In this document: positions 36,601 to 45,469 of the stretch, piece after piece
How the letters are laid out: each line of letters starts with the position of its first letter
Position numbering within the stretch: position 1 is the first letter of the stretch
NCBI RefSeq assembly: GCF_011009555.1
Contig: NZ_QXHD01000004.1
Span: 4,230,203-4,294,202 of the forward strand
Length of the DNA stretch: 64,000 bases
Direction of reading: 5' to 3'
Source of the DNA: Adonisia turfae CCMR0081
GTDB lineage: Bacteria > Cyanobacteriota > Cyanobacteriia > Phormidesmidales > Phormidesmidaceae
Notes under the pieces: model-generated
The model's input: the letters and a program-made list of their open reading frames with translations, nothing else
What the model was told of the DNA's origin: nothing
Databases searched by the model: none
Translations under genes and position numbers: made by a program

Positions 36601-38397
36601 TTATATTTGAGGCGCAATCACTTTCTCAGGAAATATCTGTAGAAGAGAGTTTTGACGTTGTTCTAACGTCTCAGTATTTGACCACCAGAGAGACTCATAG
36701 AAGAAAAAGGAAACGCCAGCATAGGCGCGATCGCGCACCGCTGTCACCTGTTCTTGAATCCGCGCCATAGGCACAGGGCGGCCTCGTAAACCACTAAGTA
36801 CACCCACCGCCGTTGGAATGTGACGGCGCGCATCCTGAGCAGGATCACGGTTCATTTCCCAAACGAATCGCCCTAAATCACTGCGATAAAGCTGCACAAT
36901 GAGTTCTTCAATGTAGCCTCGATTCACCCAGGTATCCCAATCTTGCAAAAAGTGTTTGTAGGCAAACTCCTGGGGATTGGGAGACACTGACACAATTGCC
37001 TGGGGCTGTTGGGCCTTCACCACTTCAAAGGTGCGACCCATAAAGTCGGTAATTTTGTTAGCCCGCCAGCGAGTCCACTCTGGGTCATGGATATCTGCTG
37101 GAGGAGCCTTACCGTTGTGTTCTTGGCGATACAGGTTAACGGTATAAGGGTCATAGCCATAGACCGCCGGTAACCCAAAATGATCATCCACCTGGAAGCC
37201 ATCGATGGGGTAAGTAGCTGCCAACTCGCTCACCATGTCGAGCATAAACTGTTGCACTTCAGGGTGAAACGGATTGAGCCAAACTCGATTATGGGTACCT
37301 TCTGCTTTCACCGTGCTGCCGTCAGCTTTTTGAGTGAGCCAGTCTGGGTGGCTGCGTGCTAAAGCCGAATCAGCTGGAGCCATAAACCCGAATTCAAACC
37401 AGGGAATCACCCGCAACCCTAAGGGACGAGCCAAGCTGATCAGCTCCAGCAACATGTCGCGATCGCCCTGGGCAGCTTCCAGGGCTTCATTACGCTCCCC
37501 AGTATCATCCACATCCGGGTACAGACCTTGTTGATAGCCAAAGGTCCGTTTGGCCACATCGCTGGGATACAGGGTATATCCCCAATTCCACACCGTTGGA
37601 TATACCGTATTAAAGTTGAGATCGGCTAGGCGCTGCAAACTGGTCTCTAGGGCATCCCGCGAAAATAACACCTGGCTATCAACATTGGTCATCCACACCC
37701 CGCGAATCTCTCTTGCGGGCAGGGGGGCATCAGCCATGGTCCCCGGTTGCACTCGATCAGGAACCAACGCAGCCACGGTCTGATCTGGGCTCGCCGCACA
37801 CAACAGATTAGCGGCCATACCATAGGTGGCACTGCGGTTGGGGTAAAAACGAACCTGTTCCCTGGAGGCTCGGCCATAGGACTCAGTCGGTATCACCCCT
37901 TGGCCTAACGCTGCTGCCACACCTTCACGATTTTCGTAAGCGATGAGGGCGCTGTCACGAAATGTGGCGTCTAATAGCTGTGTGGCCTGGGCTTCATAGG
38001 GTAAAGCCGCACCGGTGGTGAGAATGGATAGGGCTTGCGATCGCAAAAGTGCCCGCTGTCCATTAGCCTCATCACCCAGGGCTGCATCCAACAGTTGCTC
38101 GACCTCGGTATCCCCCTCAAACGTCAATCCCAACGACTCATTAGCGGCTGCAAACTTACCTGGAAAGGTCACCAATACTGCCGAAGCAAACGTCTGCTGC
38201 GAAATCGATTGAAACGACTGGCGTATCGCACTAGTATCTAAGATTTGGCGCTGGCCAAGGGTGGCAACACAAGGCTGTTGACGCCAGTCTGCAGCCCGCA
38301 CACCCAAACCGAAACACCCAAGCCAAGCACAAATGAAAAAACTCAAAATCCCATAGCACAGGAATTTTGCTCGCAAAAAAGATCCCCAAAAAGACAT
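36601..38397 (-). CDS. GHL10-type glycoside hydrolase-like protein (DUF187)
   Basis: 598 residues. A short hydrophobic N-terminus (FLCYGILSFFICAWLGCFGL) acts as signal peptide or anchor, and about 170 residues follow that I do not recognise. The conserved domain (about 215-560) matches the GHL10 family (PF02638): EIRGVWMTNVDSQVLF, VIPWFEFGFMAP, RVWLNPFHPEVQQFM, PIDGFQVDDHF and SVSPNPQEFAYKHF. The acidic residues in FQVDDHF are the predicted catalytic site. Relatives act on cell-wall or envelope glycans; the substrate here is unknown. It follows the SUI1-family gene by 9 bases, so both are probably transcribed together. Confidence 0.87.
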   Translation of the reverse strand: MSFWGSFLRAKFLCYGILSFFICAWLGCFGLGVRAADWRQQPCVATLGQRQILDTSAIRQSFQSISQQTFASAVLVTFPGKFAAANESLGLTFEGDTEVEQLLDAALGDEANGQRALLRSQALSILTTGAALPYEAQATQLLDATFRDSALIAYENREGVAAALGQGVIPTESYGRASREQVRFYPNRSATYGMAANLLCAASPDQTVAALVPDRVQPGTMADAPLPAREIRGVWMTNVDSQVLFSRDALETSLQRLADLNFNTVYPTVWNWGYTLYPSDVAKRTFGYQQGLYPDVDDTGERNEALEAAQGDRDMLLELISLARPLGLRVIPWFEFGFMAPADSALARSHPDWLTQKADGSTVKAEGTHNRVWLNPFHPEVQQFMLDMVSELAATYPIDGFQVDDHFGLPAVYGYDPYTVNLYRQEHNGKAPPADIHDPEWTRWRANKITDFMGRTFEVVKAQQPQAIVSVSPNPQEFAYKHFLQDWDTWVNRGYIEELIVQLYRSDLGRFVWEMNRDPAQDARRHIPTAVGVLSGLRGRPVPMARIQEQVTAVRDRAYAGVSFFFYESLWWSNTETLEQRQNSLLQIFPEKVIAPQI

Positions 38398-38406
38398 TCG
38401 CCTGCT

Positions 38407-38757
38407 TCAGCCTCCGCTGCGCTTGGCGCGATAGCCTTTTTCAATTAGCAGTGCCACCAACTTAGGGGCATGCTCCCCTTGAATTTCAATGGTGTTATCC
38501 TTCACTGTTCCGCCAGAGCCGCACTGAGCTTTGAGGGTCTTAGCCAGCTTTGTCAGTGTCTCAGGGGCATGTTGAAACCCACTAATAATGGTTACTTTCT
38601 TGCCTTGACGCCCTTTACCACTCACCTGCACCCGCAGGTCTTGCTCTGTCGGGGGGCGGTCAGGCACTGCCCTGGCCATAGCCGGGTTTTGACCAAATTC
38701 TGAATACACAACCCGGTTTGTTGCCTGATCTGTCTTTTTACCCTTGTGTTTCGCCAT
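38407..38757 (-). CDS. SUI1/YciH-family translation initiation factor-like protein
   Basis: 116 residues, with the SUI1 (eIF1-like) domain at about 42-112: LRVQVSGKGRQGKKVTIISG, LAKTLKAQCGSGGTVKDNTI and EIQGEHAPKLVALLIEKGY. Bacterial YciH is non-essential and modulates initiation fidelity. The N-terminus is Lys-rich and presumably disordered. Start ATG at 38757. It is the first gene of a two-gene unit with the GHL10 protein. Confidence 0.93.
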   Translation of the reverse strand: MAKHKGKKTDQATNRVVYSEFGQNPAMARAVPDRPPTEQDLRVQVSGKGRQGKKVTIISGFQHAPETLTKLAKTLKAQCGSGGTVKDNTIEIQGEHAPKLVALLIEKGYRAKRSGG

Positions 38758-38915
38758 CTAAGGTGCTCCTTTCTACCCAAACATTCAACCCAGCCAGACC
38801 TAGAGCATACAGCCTAGGCAACATGACTCTAAACTACCCTTCATAAGGGTTGAATCCAAAGGCCCAGGGCAAGCTTTCGCCCTAATGGCATACCCATAAG
38901 TTTGGCTCGGACAAT

Positions 38916-39986
38916 CTAATCCCAGAAGGCTTCCCACGCATTACGCGGTTGATTCGACGTGTCTTGAGAAGTGCCATCAAAAGTAGGTACTTCTAGAGGT
39001 GCAGCCACTGACGTATCCGCCGATGGCAACACCTGGGAACGGTCAGGTACATTGATTGACGGCTGATTACCAAAGGCCCCCGTTGCGGGCTGAGCTGCTG
39101 GGAACGGATTGGCACTATTAGCACCTTGGCGTGCACCATTAAATGTTGAAAGTGACGCCGGGGGGGTGTAGCCAGTTGTCCCTGGCGGTGGAGACATGTT
39201 GGGAGTCGTGCGAATAAAGGACCGATCAAGGCCATTCAAACTACCAGGTACTACCCCCGTATCCACCTGTCCAAAGGAAAATGTTGGCGTGTCGACATTG
39301 CTCTGTTCTGTAGCTGCCGCAGCATCACTCGCAGGTAAAACAGGCAGACCTCTGGAATCTACCTCAGGGGTCTGAGCAGATGTGGTTGCAGCTTCCTGTT
39401 CCGCCTCTTGTCGAGCCAAGGCGTCAGCTAAGGCACTGGGAGCTAAAACAGTGGTGGGTTGATTAGCGTTAGGCTGTGATGTCAAAACAGATTCAGAAGG
39501 ACGCTGTACCGGTATCGCCCCTGCCCCTTTGTCCGACTGAGTATTAGAGCCCCTGGCCCGAGTTCCAAGGAAACTGTATTCGTCAATGTAGCGAGTTAAA
39601 CGCTCCACACCTGTCTCACTAGGTACGCCGCTAGCATTACCCAACGCCTCATTCAGCGATGCTGCAGCGCTGAGCTCACCACCAGACGTCAAGGCAGATA
39701 CATCTGAATCTAGTTGGGCCAGCAGCAGTTCTATATTGTCCAGTTCCGCAGCTACGGCCTGTTCCTCAGGAGTCAGAGACTCTAGCAGCACATCACTAGA
39801 GGTGGAATCACCGGAACTACCTAGCCCCGTAGAACCAATTTGCCATGGTAACTGGCCTGGGTTTTGACGATACTCCCAGGCATATACACCTACAACTCCG
39901 GTCACTAGAATGCCAAGCCAAAGCCATGGATTTAAGAGGACCTGTAAGCGAGATGGGAAGTATCGAACAGATGGAGGTAATCGCAT
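38916..39986 (-). CDS. Hypothetical membrane-anchored low-complexity protein
   Basis: 356 residues, not recognised. One membrane span lies near the N-terminus (LNPWLWLGILVTGVVGVYAW, about 18-37) after a basic leader, so the rest is outside the cytoplasm. The remainder is Ser/Ala/Thr/Pro-rich and probably disordered, with a helical segment at about 70-95 (LTPEEQAVAAELDNIELLLA). The last residues are aromatic (NAWEAFWD), a possible interaction motif. No close family pattern is seen; similar architectures occur in cyanobacterial envelope proteins. Confidence 0.7.
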   Translation of the reverse strand: MRLPPSVRYFPSRLQVLLNPWLWLGILVTGVVGVYAWEYRQNPGQLPWQIGSTGLGSSGDSTSSDVLLESLTPEEQAVAAELDNIELLLAQLDSDVSALTSGGELSAAASLNEALGNASGVPSETGVERLTRYIDEYSFLGTRARGSNTQSDKGAGAIPVQRPSESVLTSQPNANQPTTVLAPSALADALARQEAEQEAATTSAQTPEVDSRGLPVLPASDAAAATEQSNVDTPTFSFGQVDTGVVPGSLNGLDRSFIRTTPNMSPPPGTTGYTPPASLSTFNGARQGANSANPFPAAQPATGAFGNQPSINVPDRSQVLPSADTSVAAPLEVPTFDGTSQDTSNQPRNAWEAFWD

Positions 39987-40648
39987 AAGTCAATGACCCC
40001 AATAACGATGGTAATCGTGTGGGCAGCTAAAAAAGCAGCAGACAATGAACTAGGAACACAGACGCTCTAAAGAGATTTAGTACCCACCTTTATGCTGGCA
40101 CGTATCAAAAAATCTTGCCTTTAGAAACGTAACGATAGCTTCAGTGGCACAAGCACAAAAGTTAGCTTGTAAAAGATTAAAGGTTAGCTTGTAAAAGATT
40201 ATATGTCATGGGAAAAATTCTCCGTGAATATTACAGGGTTTATTGGGTTCACTGTGGCGCTTCTATAAAGCAGGAGTATACTAGGGCAGGAATCCATTTG
40301 GATGTGCTAGCAAGCTCCCTTCGGGACGAAAAAAGTAGTTAGCTAAATTTCTCAAGCTGATTACAAAGATGGTGAGTGGCATGTATTGGCTACTTTATTT
40401 CTCTGAACTCAACTCCGGAGTAGTGTTTTGATATGGGGTCACACAGGATGTCTTAATCGACACCGAGGAAGCCTTCATCACAATTAAATTTGCTAAAACT
40501 CCAAATATTCAAAGATTCTGTTAAGTGTTCCGGCGTTCCGACGGTCTTGTCCTGATTGTTTTAAGATTAGAGCGCGCCAGGGTTAGCATCTCTTTTATCT
40601 TCAGCAAAGCCTACAGATTATTCCATTGGCGGTTTGGTAGAACATGTA
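39987..40648. other. Intergenic spacer with direct repeats
   Basis: 662 bases between two divergent genes, without a coding frame. It includes two 19-base direct repeats at 40161-40179 and 40183-40201 (each GTTAGCTTGTAAAAGATTA) and a small TCCC-TTCG-GGA hairpin near 40317. A promoter for each flanking gene is expected. Confidence 0.5.
40161..40201. repeat. Two 19-base direct repeats, 3-base spacer
   Basis: GTTAGCTTGTAAAAGATTA occurs twice with a period of 22 bases. Confidence 0.7.
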
Positions 40649-41317
40649 ATGTCTACTTCTAGAGTCCCCAAGCTCCCACCCACAGACAATGGCGAAACTA
40701 ATAGCGTTCGCTATGAAGTGAATCCGGCTATTGCCCTTAATACTTTGACCGATATCTACAAGCAGGTCCAGAAGTATCAGATACAACTAAGACAGCTAGT
40801 CAATAAAATTCATCAGGTCTATGCGGAAGGGCCCGTGGTATCTGGCTGGTTGGCCTCGGAAGCCAGCTTAAATGCGGCAGTTAAATACTCACGTTCTGAG
40901 CATGCTCAAACCTGCTATGCAAGGGATCACGCTGGCCCATCCCGCTCCTTAGAGGCCATGGATGTTGCTTTGTTTCGCCATGGCGACGCGGATGATTTGA
41001 TGAACTATCTGTCAGCCTTAGAAAATGCCATGCTAGAAAATGGCGCAGTGGCTAACGCAAACACATGCTTGGCTGCAGAATCTCCCTCCAGTTCATTGGC
41101 TAACGGCAACCTTAGCCAGTATTATCTATGTCGGCTGAACAGTAGCGGGCAAATTCAAACAGAACAATGCCCACCCGATCAAGTGCCGGTGTTGAGTATG
41201 GCCATTGCTCGCTATCGACGGCTCAACCAGTTGATCAAGCAGAAGCAGGCCATTGAAGCAAAATTGCAGGCCATTGTGGAGCTTTTAGGGGATATACAAA
41301 TGGTATTGGCAGATTAA
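40649..41317 (+). CDS. Hypothetical protein, coiled-coil ends
   Basis: 222 residues from the ATG at 40649 (an upstream TTG at 40634 is unlikely). Helical segments are seen at the N-terminus (LTDIYKQVQKYQIQLRQLVN) and C-terminus (NQLIKQKQAIEAKLQAIVEL), both with coiled-coil-like heptads. A central part holds three cysteines (QTCYARD, NTCLAAE and LCRLNS, the last near residue 166). No membrane span or signal peptide. I do not recognise a family. It ends just before a 38-base palindrome and is convergent with the DUF427 gene. Confidence 0.7.
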   Translation: MSTSRVPKLPPTDNGETNSVRYEVNPAIALNTLTDIYKQVQKYQIQLRQLVNKIHQVYAEGPVVSGWLASEASLNAAVKYSRSEHAQTCYARDHAGPSRSLEAMDVALFRHGDADDLMNYLSALENAMLENGAVANANTCLAAESPSSSLANGNLSQYYLCRLNSSGQIQTEQCPPDQVPVLSMAIARYRRLNQLIKQKQAIEAKLQAIVELLGDIQMVLAD

Positions 41318-41327
41318 TAATACCAAT

Positions 41328-41365
41328 GTCGTGTAGGGGTGTTCCATGGAACACCCCTACACGAC
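41328..41365. repeat. Perfect 38-base palindrome between convergent genes
   Basis: The left arm GTCGTGTAGGGGTGTTCCA (41328-41346) is followed with no spacer by its exact complement (41347-41365). No T-run. Its position between two convergent stops suggests a bidirectional terminator; its GTAGGGG...CCCCTAC core resembles dispersed cyanobacterial palindromic repeats. Confidence 0.85.
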
Positions 41366-41374
41366 GTTTGAAAA

Positions 41375-41869
41375 TCACCACCCCCAGGTATTAGCTTCGC
41401 CCTTAAAAGGGCCCACAATATCTGAGGTAATCCAACCGCCGTAAAAATCCCCAGCCTGGGCTTGAACTTGCTCGTTATCGACGTAGCAGGCGTCCATGGC
41501 ACTTGGGTAAAAGGCCACGTAGTTAGCAATTGACTTGAATCGCTCCGTAGGGGTGGGATAGTACCAAGCCACCCGCTCCGCTATTTGTTCACCAACGGTG
41601 AGCGAGTAATAGTGGGCGCGTCCTTTCCATTCACAAAACGAGGTGCCAGATGCCCCGGTCAAATATTCCATGGCAATATCACCAGGAGGAATATAGTAGA
41701 CCGGTGGGTGACTAGTTTCTAAGACTCGTTTTGTCTGATTACTTTCAGCAATTACCTGATCGTTAAAGACAATTTTAATGTGCTTGGGGCTATCCACTAA
41801 TGCAGGCGGACGTGGATAGTCCCAAACAGACTCCTGGCCTGGACCAGGTGGAATACGTCGAGAAAGCAT
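41375..41869 (-). CDS. DUF427 domain protein
   Basis: A 164-residue protein matching the DUF427 family, a small beta-rich domain: HIKIVFNDQVIAESNQTKRV, HPPVYYIPPGDIAMEYL, TSFCEWKGRAHYYSLTVG and AWYYPTPTERF are the characteristic blocks. Biochemical function is not established. It follows the orthocaspase-like gene by 16 bases on the same strand, so they may be co-transcribed, but no functional link is evident. Confidence 0.9.
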   Translation of the reverse strand: MLSRRIPPGPGQESVWDYPRPPALVDSPKHIKIVFNDQVIAESNQTKRVLETSHPPVYYIPPGDIAMEYLTGASGTSFCEWKGRAHYYSLTVGEQIAERVAWYYPTPTERFKSIANYVAFYPSAMDACYVDNEQVQAQAGDFYGGWITSDIVGPFKGEANTWGW

Positions 41870-41885
41870 CTGTATGTAGAGTCTC

Positions 41886-44165
41886 CTATTCGCCTGTCCA
41901 GCGTCGAATTTCGGCTTGGGCCTGGTCGTAATTTTCAGTGCCCTCGGGGATCAGCTCCGCAGCCTCAATGGCACTAAAAAAGAGGCCTTGGTCAGCACGG
42001 GTCTGGGCAATGGCCAACATTTTGCCTGTCCAGTCGCCAATCAACCTTTGGGCATCGGCATACTCAACCGACAGCTCTTCTGGGATTTCCTGAAGCTTCA
42101 AAATGCCGTTTTGATACGTGCTTGCCTGACCTATGCGTGGAATAGATTGGGCTTCGCGAATCAGGGCGCGGGCATCCGCTCGTTTTTCCCATAGGCTAAG
42201 GCGTTCCTGAGCCTCTTGATAAATATCGGCAGGCTCACTGGGAATCAGCTTTGCTGCGTCAATGGCAGCCTGGAGTTCAGCCTCAGCAGCACGACCTTCA
42301 GCCAGGTCGAGGATAACCTGACTCCAGCGTTGGATGTCAGCCTGGGCCTCAGCATAGTTGGGATCGCCTGGACGAATTTGGCGGGCGGTTGCGATCGCAC
42401 TTGCAAACCGAGATGCCTGACTTGGGCGCAGTGACCGACGTGCCTCTTCCAAAATTGCGGCTGTATCAGCACCATCGTCAGACCCATCACCTGTCGTATT
42501 GCCAGCCGCAGCTACAGTATTGGGCGCAGCCGCCGTCGGCGTCTCAGTCTCTGCCGTATCATCGGGCACATCTGCTGTATCATCGGCATCTGGGTCGTCT
42601 ACCTCTGGCCCAGTATCCCCTGCCTCCGCATCGGTGGCCGCCTCTGGGTCGTCAGGGTTTTCAGCATCCGGGTCGTCAGATGTTTCGGCCTCTGGGTCCG
42701 CTGTAGCCTCCGCATCAGGAGCGTCAGCAACATCGGATCCATCAGGTACCTCAGTGCCATCAGGGATACCCACTGAAGGATCCGCATCCGGATCATCCAG
42801 CAACGCTCCGTCCGGATCATCAGCCCCCTCCGGATCCCTACCGATGCGAGCCAACAATTCCGGCGGTATGCGCTCTTGCAGCGTACCCAGCATCCGCTGC
42901 ACCAACGGCTGATCACGAAATAGCACCGCCGTCAATAGCAACAGAGCCCCCAGCACACCTAAGGCACCCAGGCAGCCTCCCGTGCGGTTCTTAGCAGGTG
43001 GATCCTCTGGCAGGTTATCCACCGTTGTGCTGCCATAGATATCGCCCTCATCATCGGTGTCGGTATCCAGCGAAAACGGCTCCCGTGGTGGCTCCTCCGG
43101 TAGTTCATCTTCCAGTACAAACTCCGGTACAGGCTCTGGGATTAGATCGCCATCGTCACCGGCATCTGGATTGTCGGGAACAAGCCCCGCATCCATGGCT
43201 CCAGCATCCATGGCTGACGTTTCAGGAATCAAAGGCGGTTCTTCCGGCATGTATTCTGGTGTGTCTATTGGTGCGATCGCATCCTCTGTAAACTCATCTG
43301 TGAATTCATCTGTGAATTCATCTGTAAATTCATCGTTTGCGATCGCATTCGGAGCATCCACCATCACCGCCAACCCTGCTGCTCCAGCAACAGCCGTAGA
43401 CTCCACTGACTGAGCCGCCGTTGTTTCCCGTTGATGCCAAAGCAACTGAAACTTTTGTTCTTCAGGGAGTATCACCACCGGATTTTGAATGGGCCGCCAA
43501 TGATGCTCACACAGCTCAGGAATCCGTTCTACCAAATAGCGCTCCAGGTGACTGAGGGTGGCACAACCGTCGTAGCGCAGGCCCTCTAATAGTGCTGCCG
43601 TAAATAACCCATGGCGCACCGCCAATGTCTCGTGGGAAAACTCGTTGGGCTGACAGGACAAAATTAAGGGAATCCGAGCCTTTTGAGCCAACTTAGCCAC
43701 CTGTTCACCAATGGCTTGACCCGCTAGCGCACTCTGACTACGGTTCATATCCAGCACCATCATGATGTTGTCAGTTGGTGCTTGTTTGAGATATTGCACC
43801 ACATCCTGTAGCGCAATCCCAGTTTGTTTCACCTGGGCCGGATCACCATCCACAGGCATTAAATAGTCTTTGTTATCAGCTTGAGCCCCATAGCCACTGA
43901 AATAAAACCAAAGGGTGTCATCCTGTTGCACCCGGCCCTGGCAAATGGTCTCTAACCAATCATGAATAGCCACCCGGTCAGGGACAACCGCTTCCTGTTC
44001 CGTCGAGGTGGACAAATCACTCAGCAAAATGCAGTTTTCCGGCGCAAAACCAGCATCTTCAATTAGATATCTGCGAATACCCACCGCATCATTTTGAGCT
44101 TGCATCAGCGGCTGAAACCCCTGATACTGATTGATTCCAATAATAATTGCCCAGCAATTCGACAT
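41886..44165 (-). CDS. Caspase-fold (orthocaspase-like) protein with YN in place of the HC dyad
   Basis: 759 residues. The p20-like C14 domain occupies about 1-245: CWAIIIGINQYQGFQPLMQA, then TLWFYFSGYGAQADNKDYLM and NIMMVLDMNRSQSA. In active metacaspases the two motifs are SGHGA and DxC(H/R)S; here the His position is Tyr92 and the Cys position is Asn141, so peptidase activity is not expected. A four-fold FTDE tract follows near 280-296, then acidic low-complexity linkers, a membrane span (LGALGVLGALLLLTAVLF, about 405-422), a very acidic Asp/Pro/Ala stretch, and C-terminal helical repeats of about 55 residues ending in I..W motifs. It is probably a membrane-bound signalling or scaffold protein. 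Confidence 0.9.
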   Translation of the reverse strand: MSNCWAIIIGINQYQGFQPLMQAQNDAVGIRRYLIEDAGFAPENCILLSDLSTSTEQEAVVPDRVAIHDWLETICQGRVQQDDTLWFYFSGYGAQADNKDYLMPVDGDPAQVKQTGIALQDVVQYLKQAPTDNIMMVLDMNRSQSALAGQAIGEQVAKLAQKARIPLILSCQPNEFSHETLAVRHGLFTAALLEGLRYDGCATLSHLERYLVERIPELCEHHWRPIQNPVVILPEEQKFQLLWHQRETTAAQSVESTAVAGAAGLAVMVDAPNAIANDEFTDEFTDEFTDEFTEDAIAPIDTPEYMPEEPPLIPETSAMDAGAMDAGLVPDNPDAGDDGDLIPEPVPEFVLEDELPEEPPREPFSLDTDTDDEGDIYGSTTVDNLPEDPPAKNRTGGCLGALGVLGALLLLTAVLFRDQPLVQRMLGTLQERIPPELLARIGRDPEGADDPDGALLDDPDADPSVGIPDGTEVPDGSDVADAPDAEATADPEAETSDDPDAENPDDPEAATDAEAGDTGPEVDDPDADDTADVPDDTAETETPTAAAPNTVAAAGNTTGDGSDDGADTAAILEEARRSLRPSQASRFASAIATARQIRPGDPNYAEAQADIQRWSQVILDLAEGRAAEAELQAAIDAAKLIPSEPADIYQEAQERLSLWEKRADARALIREAQSIPRIGQASTYQNGILKLQEIPEELSVEYADAQRLIGDWTGKMLAIAQTRADQGLFFSAIEAAELIPEGTENYDQAQAEIRRWTGE
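43285..43332 (-). repeat. Four 12-base in-frame tandem repeats in the orthocaspase gene
   Basis: TCTGTGAATTCA and close variants occur four times in a row, encoding FTDE repeats. HIP1 octamers lie on both sides (near 43274 and 43340). Confidence 0.85.
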
Positions 44166-44498
44166 CAGAGACCACCAAATACAGATTGGACGTTGAAGGG
44201 AACAGAAGCTTTCAGCGCCATATATTACTGCAAGTTGAGCCGTTTGCGTTGGGATCCGGCATCAACTTATAGATCAATTACTGAGTGACTTCCTTATCCA
44301 GTCAAAATTGTGGCCTGCACAGCTTTGCTATTCTTGTTCATTCAAGCTACAAAAGTGGGAAAGTTTGACGATAGTCTTACTTAGCTGTCATATCGGAGTA
44401 AACCCTTGAGTTTTCCCGAAACCGCAATTCTGCACATGAACGCAGTTTATATTACAGTTCTACCCGGACGGCATTACTCCTAGCATTTGTTAATCTAC
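44166..44498. other. Intergenic spacer without visible gene
   Basis: 333 bases between the divergent orthocaspase gene and a small hypothetical gene; nothing recognisable beyond the expected promoters. Confidence 0.5.
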
Positions 44499-44966
44499 AT
44501 GTCTACGACATCCCTCTACCGACCCTATTCCAGACGGCGACGCCAGCGCACCCTAGCGCAACACCTCAGCGCCTCATGCGCCCCCCTTGGGTTAGCGGTC
44601 TTACTGGGGACCTCTGGAGCTTTGTGGCTAACCGAAGCTTTGATCATGCCTAAGGCATCCTATGCCTATACGTCTCGGTTAAATTTATTTTTGACTTTGG
44701 AAGACGGTGAACCTTACAGCAGTCTGGTAACGCGGGCCAATATGGCAGCTCGGGCAGGGGCACAGCGTAGTTTTGACCAAGATTTGCTAATCACGGAAGT
44801 GATGATTAGTGTGACTGCGGAAAATAGCGACGGTATTGCCGTGCCTATTTTGAACCTACGGGTCAGCCGTCAGGAGTGGGGGCAGCAGCCGATGACTGAA
44901 TATTGGGCGACATATTTTCGGGGGGCTCAGACGTTACTTGAGTCTTCGTCAGAATCGTCGTTTTAG
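44499..44966 (+). CDS. Hypothetical exported or membrane-anchored protein
   Basis: 155 residues from the ATG at 44499 (the frame opens at a TTG, 44487). An unusually Arg-rich leader (YSRRRRQRTLAQHL) precedes a hydrophobic segment (APLGLAVLLGTSGALWLTEA), giving an N-in signal anchor. The rest is a compact mixed fold (LNLFLTLEDGEPYSSLVTRA, LLITEVMISVTAENSDGI, VPILNLRVSRQEW) ending in a serine-rich tail. No family recognised. A 43-base tandem repeat follows the stop. Confidence 0.65.
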   Translation: MSTTSLYRPYSRRRRQRTLAQHLSASCAPLGLAVLLGTSGALWLTEALIMPKASYAYTSRLNLFLTLEDGEPYSSLVTRANMAARAGAQRSFDQDLLITEVMISVTAENSDGIAVPILNLRVSRQEWGQQPMTEYWATYFRGAQTLLESSSESSF

Positions 44967-44977
44967 GGAATTTTTGA

Positions 44978-45072
44978 GACCAGCCTGCTAATGACTAGGG
45001 ATATCCCAGGGCACGTACAAGACCAGCCTACTAATGACTAGGGATATCCCAGGGCAGGTACAAGACCAGCCC
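44978..45072. repeat. 43-base tandem repeat, about 2.2 copies
   Basis: Units at 44978-45020 and 45021-45063 differ at three positions; a third begins at 45064 and breaks off after 8-9 bases. Each full unit contains the perfect decamer palindrome GGGATATCCC. Confidence 0.88.
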
Positions 45073-45164
45073 CTACAACGCCCCTAAATTTCCTCACTAG
45101 AAACTAGCCCCTGCGCACAACTTTGGTCTATTATCAATAGGTTGTCTAATTTTCCAACAGGTCC

Positions 45165-45344
45165 ATGGCGGTTCCTAAGAAGAAACGCTCCAAGTCTAAG
45201 CGCAACATGCACCGCGCTGTTTGGAAGCGTAAAGCAGAATTACAGGCTCAGCGGGCTTTGAGCCTTGGCAAGTCGGTATTGACTAATCGGTCCAATAGTT
45301 TTGAGTATCCTCAAGATGATGAGGATGAGGACGACGACGAGTAG
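45165..45344 (+). CDS. rpmF: 50S ribosomal protein L32
   Basis: A 59-residue frame beginning [20 protein letters not shown], the typical L32 opening, with [17 protein letters not shown] and an acidic C-terminal tail ([10 protein letters not shown]). It lacks the Cys4 zinc ribbon, as cyanobacterial L32 does. The protein is part of the large ribosomal subunit near the peptidyl-transferase region. The ATG at 45165 is the only in-frame start. A T-rich terminator follows at 45372. Confidence 0.95.
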   Translation: MAVPKKKRSKSKRNMHRAVWKRKAELQAQRALSLGKSVLTNRSNSFEYPQDDEDEDDDE

Positions 45345-45371
45345 GGTTACGGACGTCTTTTGGATAAAAGC

Positions 45372-45413
45372 AGCGGGTGGGGTTCTGAGGGGCTTCACCC
45401 GTTGTTTTTTTTT
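45372..45413 (+). terminator. Rho-independent terminator of rpmF
   Basis: CGGGTG (45374-45379) pairs with CACCCG (45396-45401) around a G-rich loop, and is followed by TTG and nine T residues. Confidence 0.82.
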
Positions 45414-45469
45414 GCACATTACGGCAAGCCTTGTCAGGTGATACAAACATTATTCATGCAACATAAGGC

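Noticed and set aside
42499..42912. 137-codon Ser/Ala-rich frame opposite the orthocaspase gene
   Set aside because: Shadow of the Asp-rich low-complexity region on the other strand; real motifs lie on the minus strand.
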